Assembly: GCF_964340395.1 (NCBI RefSeq)
Contig: NC_135551.1
Location: forward strand, 21,228,503 to 21,292,502
Source: Glandiceps talaboti
Lineage: Eukaryota > Hemichordata > Enteropneusta > Spengelidae
Reading direction: 5' to 3'
DNA: 64,000 bases
Both the position numbers and the translations under genes were made by a program. Shown one piece after another: positions 45,429-55,690 of this stretch. The notes beneath the pieces are model-generated. The model was not told where the DNA came from and searched no databases. It saw only the letters and a program-made list of their open reading frames with translations. How positions within the stretch are numbered: the first letter of the stretch is position 1; each line of letters opens with the position of its first letter.

Positions 45429-46412
45429 TAAATACATATTGTTCCAATATATCATTTTAAAAGCAAATTGAAATACATGTAGGACTGAAATATGTTTATA
45501 GATCAACATTTAAGTTTGTATTACACTTTTTAAAAACTCAATTTATAACATAAATAATAACATAAATTTATAATATAAATTCATAATAATTATAAAATAT
45601 ATACATGGAAAATAAATCTGGAATTGTGAAACATGAGAGACACCAAATGTCAGTTTTACAGTTTACGAAAAAAAATAAATTGTTTCGTTCCGGTTACCCA
45701 ACCCCACCAGTCCTAGTTTTTCACACTGACCCTACTTTTTTACGTGTTCAAGAGAGAAAAATAATAAAATCGTGAAGTCTCGCAAGAAATAGCGGATGCA
45801 GAAACTAATATCAACCTAAAAAGATAACATAAAACTGTTCTTCCAATCTGTAATGACTGTACATCTGATGAGAAGTAACCAATAACACAGACCATATGGA
45901 AAACAATGGAAAACATAACTACCTGCACTAGACACTCATATGAACAAAAATAATTTAAAAATAAAACAAAAAATCTACCTACCCCACCTATTCTAAAATT
46001 GAATGTAATCGGAACCGCTCAATTTTTTTTACGCCTAACAGAGGTACGATGTAATAGTCTTTTTTTCTCTAACATACCTATCTACCAACTATCAATTTGA
46101 TATCTTCTTTATTTTTTATCGATATTGTACACATACATACACGTACAAGTACCGGTAGTAAAATGAAATAGTTTCCCATGGAAACAAAACATTATTAACA
46201 TTAAAAGCTATTTTCATATATCGTGCAAAATATTGATGGTATCATAAACTTAAAAATAGTTGATAAAATGACTGGGGATAGTTTCTACATGTACATGCTC
46301 CAAATTACTGTCACTGAACTGAACAAATTTTAATACAATTATTTGTGGATGAGTTCATGCTTTTCACACCTGGAGCCATTGAGTTAAACAGCTGGACTGC
46401 CTGATTGGCACC
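45429..46412. other. no recognised feature
   Basis: AT-rich sequence with an ATAAATTTATAATATAAATT low-complexity patch at 45545-45600. No gene was recognised. Confidence 0.45.
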
Positions 46413-46448
46413 ATGATGTGTTCTGACTTACATATGCTATCAATAAAT
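46413..46448 (+). repeat. direct repeat flanking the (CAGA)n tract, left copy
   Basis: GATGTGTTCTGACTTACATA followed by TGCTATCAATAAAT matches 46887-46922 with a few differences. The two copies are 474 bp apart. Confidence 0.7.
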
Positions 46449-46474
46449 AAAAGTGCCAGTAGCATTGTAGCTCA

Positions 46475-46640
46475 ACTGTTGAAAGTAAACCAATTTTCAG
46501 GTGAATCTGTCCAGTAGTTTTTTGAGTTTAAATTTTTTTTACCGAAATCAATTTTCCGACTAGACACCACAAATACTGTTCCCTCCAAATACCAAGGCAA
46601 TTCGGTGTGGCGGTTTTGAGTTTAAGTCGTCCACACAGAA
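46475..46640 (+). repeat. dispersed repeat, family R4 copy B (microsatellite-associated)
   Basis: CCAATTTTCAGGTGAATCTG, CCAGTAGTTTTTTGAG and a T-rich tail correspond to the core at 26255-26310. The segment GGCAATTCGGTGTGGCGG just before the microsatellite has no obvious match in copy A. Confidence 0.5.
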
Positions 46641-46649
46641 AGACAGACA

Positions 46650-46709
<60 letters not shown>

Positions 46710-46807
46710 GGATCGATGGACGGACGGACAGATGGACAGACAGACAGACAGACATACGGACGGACAGACAGACAGACAGGCAGACAGACAGACAGACAGA
46801 CAGACAT

Positions 46808-46871
<64 letters not shown>
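46641..46871. repeat. (CAGA)n microsatellite
   Basis: About 230 bp of CAGA units, interrupted by a GGATCGATGGACGGACGG patch (46708-46733) and by CATA variants. All frames are Arg-Gln-Thr-Asp or Ser-Val-Cys-Leu runs. Confidence 0.97.
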
Positions 46872-46872
<1 letters not shown>

Positions 46873-46886
46873 CTGCCCCACACAGG

Positions 46887-46922
46887 ATGTTCTGACTTTA
46901 ATACAGATGCTATCAATTAAAT
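46887..46922 (+). repeat. direct repeat flanking the (CAGA)n tract, right copy
   Basis: GATGTTCTGACTTTAATACA followed by GATGCTATCAATTAAAT is the counterpart of 46413-46448. Confidence 0.7.
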
Positions 46923-47149
46923 CTATTGTCAAGGAAACAGTGACCCCATAAATATTTGTTTAAAGTGGTACCTATAATATTGTATACATTCATAAACTGC
47001 CACCCCATTTTAAGCCTGCACTAGCTACAACTGAAACATTTTTTTTCATCAATCAACCAGATATATATATTTCATGAAAAATTATTCAGTTAGTTATAAA
47101 AAGGACATTGTACTCATTGATTAATTAGTGGTCAATTTTATCTGTATGT
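46923..47149. other. no recognised feature
   Basis: Short spacer with nothing recognised. Confidence 0.4.
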
Positions 47150-47450
47150 GACAGATTTAAATCTTGAGTGAAACTTAGTTTTGATTGAATCTGTACCAAT
47201 GTTAGTTTGACTTGCCTTGACACCTATATCCAATATTGTAGTATACAGCCTAGTTTAAATCTTTAGCAATAGCTTGGTTTTAATTGAATCTGTAGCCATG
47301 TTGGTTTGACTTGCCTTGATACATGTACCTATATATGGTGATCAAAAGCTTGATTTTAATTGAAGTCTGTAGCCATGTTAGTTTGACTTGCCTTGACACC
47401 TATATATAGCATGTACATGATGGAGTGTAGTTTCAGGATTAAATCTTGAG
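47150..47450. repeat. ~90-100 bp tandem repeat, 3 copies
   Basis: Units beginning near 47154, 47252 and 47340 share TTTAAATCTT-AG, GCTTGATTTTAATTGAATCT, GTAGCCATGTTAGTTTGACT and TGCCTTGACACCTATAT. A fourth start, TTAAATCTTGAGCAAAAGCC, is at 47439. Confidence 0.88.
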
Positions 47451-47792
47451 CAAAAGCCATGTCCATGAAATTCAGTTTACTAATTTACAGATAAGTATTT
47501 ATCTTTAGTGTAAACATCAATCTGAATGATAACAAATATAATACATAGCAAGCTACAAAAGAATAGCTTCATAGCACATGAAAATACCTACTCACAAAAG
47601 TCCCAAAAAAATTGGACCAACAAAATTCCAAGTTCTCACTCTTGTATTGCCAGCATCATCAGGGGTGTACATGTACATGGGTCACTGTAATAGCTAAGTC
47701 ATGCTTAAAAACGAACTGCTTTTTTTAATGTACATGTACCAAAAGTTACATCAACTGCAGTGGGTTTTTTTTTTAATTTTCACTCACGGTGC
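47451..47792. other. no recognised feature
   Basis: Unremarkable spacer. Confidence 0.4.
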
Positions 47793-48169
47793 TTAAAGTG
47801 GCACAAGCTGAGTTGATAAGTTTTATACTGAATTGAAAGTACTTATTATAAATAAAACCACATTTCCGGTATAATGTTAATGTCAATGTATGTCTTTTAT
47901 AACATTACCACTGTTTACTGGTATTGTTAAAACAGTTGATTGCATCTGTACAAAGTTTCTGTAGATTTATTGCCAGTATCATACATTACATCTGATTCAT
48001 CAATTCGTTTATGAGTTATATCTTAATACCAGGTTGGACTTCAGTCAATTACACACAAATGGTGGTTAGTATGCTTCAGTAGGTACAATAATGCGAGTAC
48101 CTTTAAAATATGTAGTAAAAACTACACCTAAACAAATAAAATTTACAAACTGATCTTGAGCCCCTTTAA
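47793..48169. mobile_element. 377 bp MITE, family M1, diverged inverted copy
   Basis: The ends TTAAAGTGGCACAAGCTGAG and the reverse complement of CTTGAGCCCCTTTAA match the M1 ends with several changes. TTAA is at 47793-47796 and 48166-48169. Read on the opposite strand, the interior shares CTACTGAAGCA-ACT, CAT-TGT and CCTGGTATT-AGATATA with 43290-43350 of the first M1 copy. It is therefore the same family in opposite orientation, and clearly older. Confidence 0.75.
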
Positions 48170-49138
48170 TTGTTTTCAGATATTATATACATGTATTATC
48201 CATTTATGTCAATAAATTTAGGTTTACCAACTTCACTCACAATACTCAATTTGTTTTCTTAATTCCATATCATTAATTTTACACTCACATATTTGGTATG
48301 AAATCTCCGGTTATTAATCTCTGAAATTTGATATTTGTCTATTCATGTGTAATTCAAATATTAGGTTGAAAATTTTCACTCAATATACACTAATTTTTTT
48401 CTTTTTTTACAGATTTTTTACCTCTATTCTTAGTAATTAACAAAATGTAATTATTAGGTCCAGATAATAATTTTTTTTTTTAAATATCATAATTTATATC
48501 ATGATTACTGGTAGTATACATGACCTATTCACTGGACAATTATATGCATACACTGGTACATATGTTTTTACCAGAGGAATTATCTCGACATAGTACATTG
48601 TATACTGCTACCATATGGACCCAGGTTGTCGTAAAATGCCACTTATTACAAAGCACTGGTAAAATATGACAAACATTATTAATACAAATATTAGTATTTA
48701 GCTCAATTTTATGAAAAAAATCCGATTCCAATAAAAATCAGAAGTCACGTTACAAAAACACAGTAAATCCGGTGATAAAATCAAGGTGTTCATGTGTATG
48801 TTTTCCATCATTTTTCTGATGTTAACCAGACATACATGTAATGATGTACGTGTATGCTATATATTATAATTAATGGCCAACGTGACCCGATAACTACCAT
48901 GCTTCCCTAAATAGCATTTGATTTTATTGCTCTAACCCACTTTTAATAATCACCCCTTGTGAGTCAGACATATTGTTCAGACTTTATCCCAACCACAAAC
49001 ATTATTTTCTCATTGCCCTAAACCCTCTACAAAATACACACAAACATACTGTAGTCTATCTCGGTAGCTGGCATGAACTCTGTGCACTTACATGCATTTC
49101 TAATACATGATAAGGGAAAGAGGTACAGTGAGAAACAG

Positions 49139-49139
<1 letters not shown>
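48170..49139. other. no recognised feature
   Basis: AT-rich sequence with T runs at 48400-48415 and 48471-48481. No gene was recognised. Confidence 0.45.
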
Positions 49140-49233
<94 letters not shown>

Positions 49234-49309
49234 TGTGTGAGTGAGTGAGTGAGTGAGTGAGAGACAGACAGAGAGAGAGAGACAGAGAGAGAGAAGACAG
49301 ACAGAGAGA

Positions 49310-49356
<47 letters not shown>
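49140..49356. repeat. (GA)n/(GAGT)n/(CAGA)n microsatellite
   Basis: A GA run spans 49146-49231, a GTGA block 49232-49260, mixed CAGAGA/GAGA text follows, and a CAGA run occupies 49312-49353. Confidence 0.97.
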
Positions 49357-51365
49357 GGGAAGAGGTTCAAAGAGAAAGGGTAAAAGACATACATGTAGAG
49401 AAAGAGATACTCAGACAGAGAGAATGAGGCTGAGAACTAATTAATTCTATCAATTGATTCCCTTTATCTGGGTCAGGGTAACGAACGGGCATGAACAGTT
49501 TGAGTAGTGTCTTTCAGTGCTTGGTACTGAGCAGATAAAATATGACAGGCCATGACAGCATTTGCCACATACAGACATAGATTTATTGGTATAATTTATA
49601 GCTTTGCCTGATAGTTAAGTATACAACAAATTGGCAGTTTCGTCAATGGCTCTATCATAGAAACTGATGGATGGTTCATTCATGGCATTTTTCCCCTGTC
49701 TTTGTACATGGGAATGACGTATAAACTGACTAACTTACACCTCAGCATGATAACGTGTTAAAAACATTGCTATCGGTGAGCCAAGCGGATGAGATACGCT
49801 ACATGACTGCATTGATAATAACCTCCAGGTTTATTCCTCAAGGTCATAACTGTCAGAGAACTGTTCTAGACAGACAACTATACCTTACCTCATCACAGTT
49901 TCGTACATTTAGGTGAGTTATAATTCACTATTATACACACAGAGACAGCTAATACACCGTAAATCAATAAATATCTCATTGGGGATGAATTAGTAGGAAA
50001 ACATACTTATTAATGTACATATTAATCATGTTTTTGCTGTTAATCCACCAAAACTCATATTTCACATTATTTGCCAGTATTTTGAAACTCTAAATTGTCA
50101 CATTTTAATGGGATTTCAAGATTAAATTTCAGATATATTTTAAAAGTGTTTTCTCTGCACATTAATCAAGACAGGATATCTAATTTATACAACCTAAAAA
50201 TAGTTAAATTTTCTTAACATTTATTTAACAAAATTTATATTATAATAAAGATAAAATTATTTTTATCAGAGAGGAAATTCCAATTAAAAAAAAAGACCTG
50301 GAAAAGGAAATTACAGAAGTACATAAAACAATACTCTAATTTCTCTGCAAATGAATTTTAAGATTTGTACTGTGTAGTTCAAATTAGCTATAAACTCTAC
50401 CAAATTTTTACTTGCTGACAGAAAACTTATCACTCATGTGGATAACATTTCAGACAGTAGGTTCATTGATATACACAATAAAGTTGTTTATGGGTAGTAT
50501 GACTATGAGTGCTAGAAAAATGTCATGAAAATCCTAAATTTAAATATATAAGTGTCATGACCCCCAGCAGAGATAACGTGACCCATATCCCCACCCTTGA
50601 AAAAAAATAGTAAGAATATAAATAACTGCCCTACCTATTTTAAAAAAGGTATGAAATTGAATTTGGAAGTATGACATTTGTTTTTATTTTGCATTATAAA
50701 GACGTGCAAGCTAAAAGTTACTCAGTCACTCACTCTGTTGACCACAACCAACCAGCAACACATTTTGCACTTCTACAGTCGTGAAAAAAAGTTACAGGGA
50801 ACAGTCATCAGGGTCTTTCATCTCTTTGCAGGTCACAAAGTACTAACATATTTTACAAATCAGACACTCTGAAAAAGCAGTCTAGTTATTTATAACCTGG
50901 CACTTTGAAATAACTGTCTAAACATTGCATTGATAAATTGGTTCCTGACACTTGAAATATGAGAATTCTTCTAACAGGTGCCTTAGAGTAGGTTTTCCAA
51001 GGTATTCATTAAAACCCTCTGAAAGTCGTTGCCATTTCTCCATTTTTCTGAAAACCATTTACATTTTTCTGAAAGCCATTTCCTTTTTTGAGTACACATG
51101 CCAATGTCATGTTTTCGATATCACATAAAAATTAAAATGGTCACCAAAAATACAGTCAAACATGAATTTTCTGACACAGATTTATTTATATCTTGATTCA
51201 TGTACAGTTGTTTCTTTGGATTTTGATGAATGTCGGAAAAATTGAGACCAAAAAGAGGTTCGGAAGTTAGATCATCAGTGTTTCCTATAACTCGATTTTT
51301 GGTTGCTTCATAATTTCTGAAACTCAAGGTAATTATTAATCTATCACTCCACCTATTAATTATAA
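49357..51365. other. long unremarkable stretch
   Basis: No supported gene. Frames are 64-68 codons at most. CTGAAAACCATTTACATTTTT and CTGAAAGCCATTTCCTTTTT at 51049-51090 form a short duplication. Confidence 0.45.
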
Positions 51366-51367
51366 TG

Positions 51368-51565
51368 ACAACTAATCAAACAGATTAATCAGAAAGCACA
51401 ATTTATCTTCTGCGAGTGTTGTGTCGTTCAATTTTTAACGTTCATGACACAGTCTGATTTTGGTGGTTCAAAGTAAAATGTTGGTAGTCAATATTTACCA
51501 AAACATCAATCAGTAGTGAATCAATCAACAAATCAAACATATTAATCAAAACTGTCATTTATCTT
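51368..51565. repeat. ~160 bp spaced direct repeat
   Basis: ACTAATCAAACAGATTAATCA plus TTTATCTTCTG at 51370-51412 matches CAAATCAAACATATTAATCA plus TTTATCTTCTG at 51529-51568. Confidence 0.55.
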
Positions 51566-51890
51566 CTGAGGTTATTCCCCAAACTCATTCAATAAATTTT
51601 CACGAGTAACGTTGGCGAGTAACATTCGTGAGTAAATTGAGTAAATCGGTGCAAATGTATATCATAAAATATTTTTGAGATCTTTTTCTCTGCATAATAA
51701 CAAGACAATTTGAGGATGTATTCTCAGAGAGAACACAGAGGACAGGGTAGATTAAATCTGCTCACCCGCCATCTCTTAATAAAAATGCAAATGAGTTAAA
51801 TTTACCTTTTTTTCCTTTATTTCCACATTACTTCACAGAAACTAAATAACTTTTATATCAACAAGTTGTTTGCAAAAGATGCATTTCTGT
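51566..51890. other. no recognised feature
   Basis: A GAGTAA phrase recurs at 51604, 51616 and 51630. Nothing else is evident. Confidence 0.4.
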
Positions 51891-52098
51891 CATGGTTGGC
51901 TAACTAAGAAATCAGTTATATTTCTACATCATGGTTGGCTGACACAGAAATTAGTTATATTTCTACATGTACATCATGGTTGGCCGACACAAAAATCAGT
52001 TATATTTTAACACTGTGGTTGGTGGTGCACTGAGAAATCAGCTACATTTTAACATCCCATGGTTGACTGACAGAGAAATCAGTTATATTTAACAGTTC
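51891..52098. repeat. ~40 bp tandem repeat, 5 copies
   Basis: CATGGTTGGCTGACAC followed by AGAAATCAGTTATATTT begins at 51891, 51929, 51974, 52013 (TGTGGTTGG) and 52057, with periods of 38-45 bp. Confidence 0.9.
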
Positions 52099-52679
52099 AC
52101 ATTAAAGCTATCTACTCTTCAGATAAGATTGCAAAAACAAATACAATAAAATAATTTATATAAATTGAAGTCAACCTCCGATCATAAATTGACTAATAAT
52201 GGATTGGTTAGTTTACTCTAGCAAAACAGATGTTAAGACCTTAGAGCTTGCATCACCAATAAATTTTATCATTCCAATCTCTAGTATCCACATCAAATAT
52301 ACAATTCAATTGAGTACAGTAGATTTACAACCCCTCCTCCACCATCCCTTCCCCACTTGAACAGACAGTCTACTGGTGCATGTATCAAATTCATGAAGAA
52401 AATTTCTACAAAAGAAAACGGTGTCAATTTCACACATCAAAGCAAAAAAAAAAAAAAATGTTTTTGTAAGTACATTTCAGTGCTGTCATATATTTCCACC
52501 ACAATACATAAATTATACCATAATATACATTGCATGCGGTATGCCAAACAGTTTTCCTTTAGAAGAAACCAAGGAAAACTGGGAAAGTCTATGAAGCCTA
52601 GGAATAGAATGATAAACCTTATTACAAGTATTTATTTTAATAGTAGTAAAATCTATCTGAGTGCCTATATATTTATTTC
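52099..52679. other. no recognised feature
   Basis: A 143-codon frame 52357-52788 starts in plain sequence, passes through a poly-A patch (52444-52459) as a Lys run and ends in the ~30 bp repeat that follows. I do not consider it coding. Confidence 0.45.
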
Positions 52680-52800
52680 AGGGTTTCCCTTCATATTTTA
52701 CCAGGGTTACCTACATATGTATTTTACCATAGTTCTAAATATTATCTATTTTACCATAGTTCTCTACGGCCATACACATTTTACTTGAGTTCCCTACATC
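52680..52800. repeat. ~30 bp tandem repeat, 4 copies
   Basis: ATTTTACCATAGTTCT and variants (ATTTTACCAGGGTTAC, ATTTTACTTGAGTTCC) recur at about 52696, 52722, 52749 and 52778. Similar GTTCCTGGTTATTTTACC phrases at 44732 and CATTTTACCAGGTTTCCC at 63230 suggest a dispersed simple family. Confidence 0.65.
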
Positions 52801-52909
52801 AATGTATTGCATCCGGCTTGTCCACACATTATACCAGTGTTCCCTGTAACTAACCACGTTGGTGACCAATGTTTAGGAACAAAGTACATGGATGTAATTC
52901 TATTCACAT

Positions 52910-53245
52910 TTAAAGTGGCCGTATGAATGAGGATTGGGTATTTATTTTGGATTTTTAATTTATAAAACAATGTTAACATGGCTTCCTACTTGAAAAATCA
53001 ATGAGAAACAACATATGCCAAGTTCTTGTTTGTAACTCAATACATTGCATTAATAAATGTGTAACATGTTTATTGTACGTACAATAACAAACCTATTACA
53101 CATTTTAAAGCTTTTTGCAATGTATTGAGTTGCAAACAAGGATTTTGTCAATGTTGATTTTTCAAGTAGGAGGCATGATAAAATTGTTTTATAAATTAAA
53201 AAATCCGAATGAAATACCCAATCTTCATCCATATGGCCACTTTCA
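52910..53245. mobile_element. 336 bp near-complete palindromic foldback MITE
   Basis: Both arms (about 52910-53078 and 53079-53245) are imperfect reverse complements over nearly their whole length, meeting at a GTACGTAC centre (53075-53082). Paired blocks include AAGTGGCC, GGATTGGGTATTT, TTTATAAAACAAT, CCTACTTGAAAAATCA, TTGTTTG-AACTCAATACATTGCA and TTTATTGTAC. The left edge is TTAA and the right counterpart is TTCA. There is essentially no loop. Confidence 0.85.
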
Positions 53246-54060
53246 CACCCCTCCTCCAATGTACAATGTATATGTATCTTACCAAGGCTAGCCACCAAAA
53301 CTTTGGTAAAAGGTACATGTATGTTATCCCATTCTAGTTATACCAGACCCCCCCCCCCCACCATCCCTACTGTCAGTGAGTTCCAAATTCCAAAGTTGTT
53401 GCCAAAATACTGACTACAGGATATCTTTGTTTACAACAGAACAGAACCAAAAAAAATAGGTTCTTCATCCTCTATTCCTACCACCTATCATTTCCATATA
53501 CCAATATTGAAGAAATTTGGAAGTGAAACTTGAAAAGTTCATACAAACTGTTGAAGCACAGTAATTCTAGTAGAGACACTAGCCTAGTATAAACATATAC
53601 ATGTATACACATTCATGATGTGGTTTTCTTTTAACATACTGTCCTTGCAGTATCCACACACCCAGTACAACTATTCAACCTTGAACTATGCAAAACATCA
53701 CCAATATCATTTACAAAATAAATCACCCTGTCTGTTCTCTTATTGTCTTACTTTATCAAGTGAATACACTGTGTATTCAATTGTAAGACTTTGTCAATAA
53801 GATAAACCCATCAAGGAGACAGCTCAAGTGGCTAGAGTTTACATTTTCTTTCTTATCTTAAAACTTTCATGCAAAATTTTATCTTAAGTTGAAAAAAATC
53901 TTAGACATGCCATATTATCTTTCATTCTTTTACCTTCACAAAGAAGAGGCATACACAGTTCAAGGTATTGTATTGTTTATAGATCTTGGCAGAGTCTTCC
54001 ATTTATTTTGAAACTAAAATCGGATTGAGGGGTCTGCTGCCACAGGCTGACTATATAGGC
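53246..54060. other. unremarkable; C run
   Basis: A C-rich patch is at 53348-53360. No gene was recognised. Confidence 0.45.
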
Positions 54061-54135
54061 ACCCCCCCCCCCCCCCCCCGTATTTAAATAACCCAAATTA
54101 TTACTATTACCACCACCACCACCACCACCACCCCT
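54061..54135. repeat. poly-C run and (CCA)n
   Basis: About 19 consecutive C residues (54061-54079) are followed by ACC units at 54108-54131. Confidence 0.95.
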
Positions 54136-55578
54136 CCCCACAGTCAAATTGTTATTTAATAGCAGTCTGCAGTTGTAGTATAATTTACGACTGAAATCAA
54201 TAGTTCAATGTAGGATAAAAACCTACTTATTTTACTTAGGCATCCGACCCCTACACTTCTAACTTTATTGGCCAAAACAGTGATAACTGTTTCAGAGAGC
54301 ACAGTCTATTTCAAATTTAGTCCTTGATCCCAACATGTGTTTAGTGCCATGCATTTGCTACAGCGAAAAGTCTTTCATTTCTCATTTAAAAGGCATTTGT
54401 TAGAAATATTTGTATTTTGGGGTACAAACAAATTCCATTAAAAGCAAAATTGTTTCTGTAGGAAAAGAACTAAAATGATTTACCCCCACCCCCACCCCAA
54501 CTAAAAGAATTTCGTTTTTTATCCTATATGGAAATATATATCATAGATGCTTAATATTCAGACCTTTAGCTATGCAATTTTATTAAGATATATTATGTTA
54601 TTACATAACAGATATTAGTTTCATTACCACAATTCATCTCCTTCCATTTTCTAGGTTCTAACTCTTCATTGTTTCCATTCAACTCTCTTTCTTTCAAGTC
54701 ACCATACTACATATGTTTCAGAAGAGTTGTCATGGGTCATTGGCGTTTTCTTGATTGAAGGGGTCACTTCACAAAATGTCATCTGGTTTTGTGCTTCTAA
54801 AGTGATGAATTGCACCAAATAACTAACATGGGGTGTAGGTTTACCCATACATCTTTCAAACTTGACTAGAACTGCCAGCAAATCACATTAATATAGTTAT
54901 AAAGAATGGCTGTCCGGGTCTAAATGAGTTTCAGAAATAATCTGAATTTAGGGACTACACTGAATGTCCCTGACCCAGTGTGAATCACTCTACCATACCC
55001 CTGGTAAATAACTTGACAAAATGATAAACCTACAATTAATCGTTTAAAAAAAATAAAAGCCGGTATAAAAATGACAGGATTTTGAAGATATGCAATTCAA
55101 ACGTCTAGTCATCCATAATGTAGTACAGAGACAATAATTTATCATTTAAGTCTATGAAGCGAGACAGTCCCCTTAAATCATCCACTTAATTTGTGTAATA
55201 AATTCTAGGAATTAGTTTATTAACAATATTGTGGGTTCAGTTCCCATCAAATACTTGTCATAACTTAATAACCACATAATTTTAACTTTGTGACAGATTG
55301 CATTCATGATCCTCATGATCCTGGTGGATAGAAAATTCCATTTTTTTTCAACTTCAGATTATTACGTAAACTTAATTAGTATGCAATCCACACGAAAAAG
55401 ATCTCTGGGGAAAGAAAATGACATTTATACAAAATGTCTCATAATTAGTATGCAAACCACATCTAAATTTTTTTTAGAGAAAGGCTATTTTGTATGCATG
55501 TATTATACAAATATATGATCAGTATCCATGTATGTACATGTACATGATTGTTGATGCACATGTAACTCACCTCTCAAT
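54136..55578. other. no recognised feature
   Basis: No gene is supported. CCCCCACCCCCACCCC low complexity lies at 54484-54498. The GACAGTCCCCTTAAAT phrase at 55163-55178 resembles a MITE end, but no matching opposite end was found. Confidence 0.45.
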
Positions 55579-55690
55579 CATTGTGAATACAAGAATTATG
55601 CAAATTATCACTAAAACATTGCAAATACAGGAATTATGCAAATTACCTACAAATTATTGTAAATAACAGAATTATGCAAATTACCATAAT
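55579..55690. repeat. ~38 bp tandem repeat carrying POU octamers, 3 copies
   Basis: ATTGTGAATACAAGAATTAT followed by GCAAATTA begins at 55579, 55618 and 55655. Each unit contains the exact octamer ATGCAAAT (55598-55605, 55636-55643, 55674-55681). Confidence 0.85.

Noticed and set aside
46173-46187. GTTTCCCATGGAAAC, X-box-like palindrome
   Set aside because: Half-site spacing is one base too long for the RFX consensus.
52357-52788. 143-codon frame
   Set aside because: It passes through a poly-A patch and a ~30 bp repeat. The composition is AT-driven.
54893-55190. Possible further TTAA-type MITE with ends GGCTGTCCGGGTCTAAATGA and GACAGTCCCCTTAAAT
   Set aside because: The two ends match only over short pieces and need a large gap. 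There is no convincing inverted repeat.
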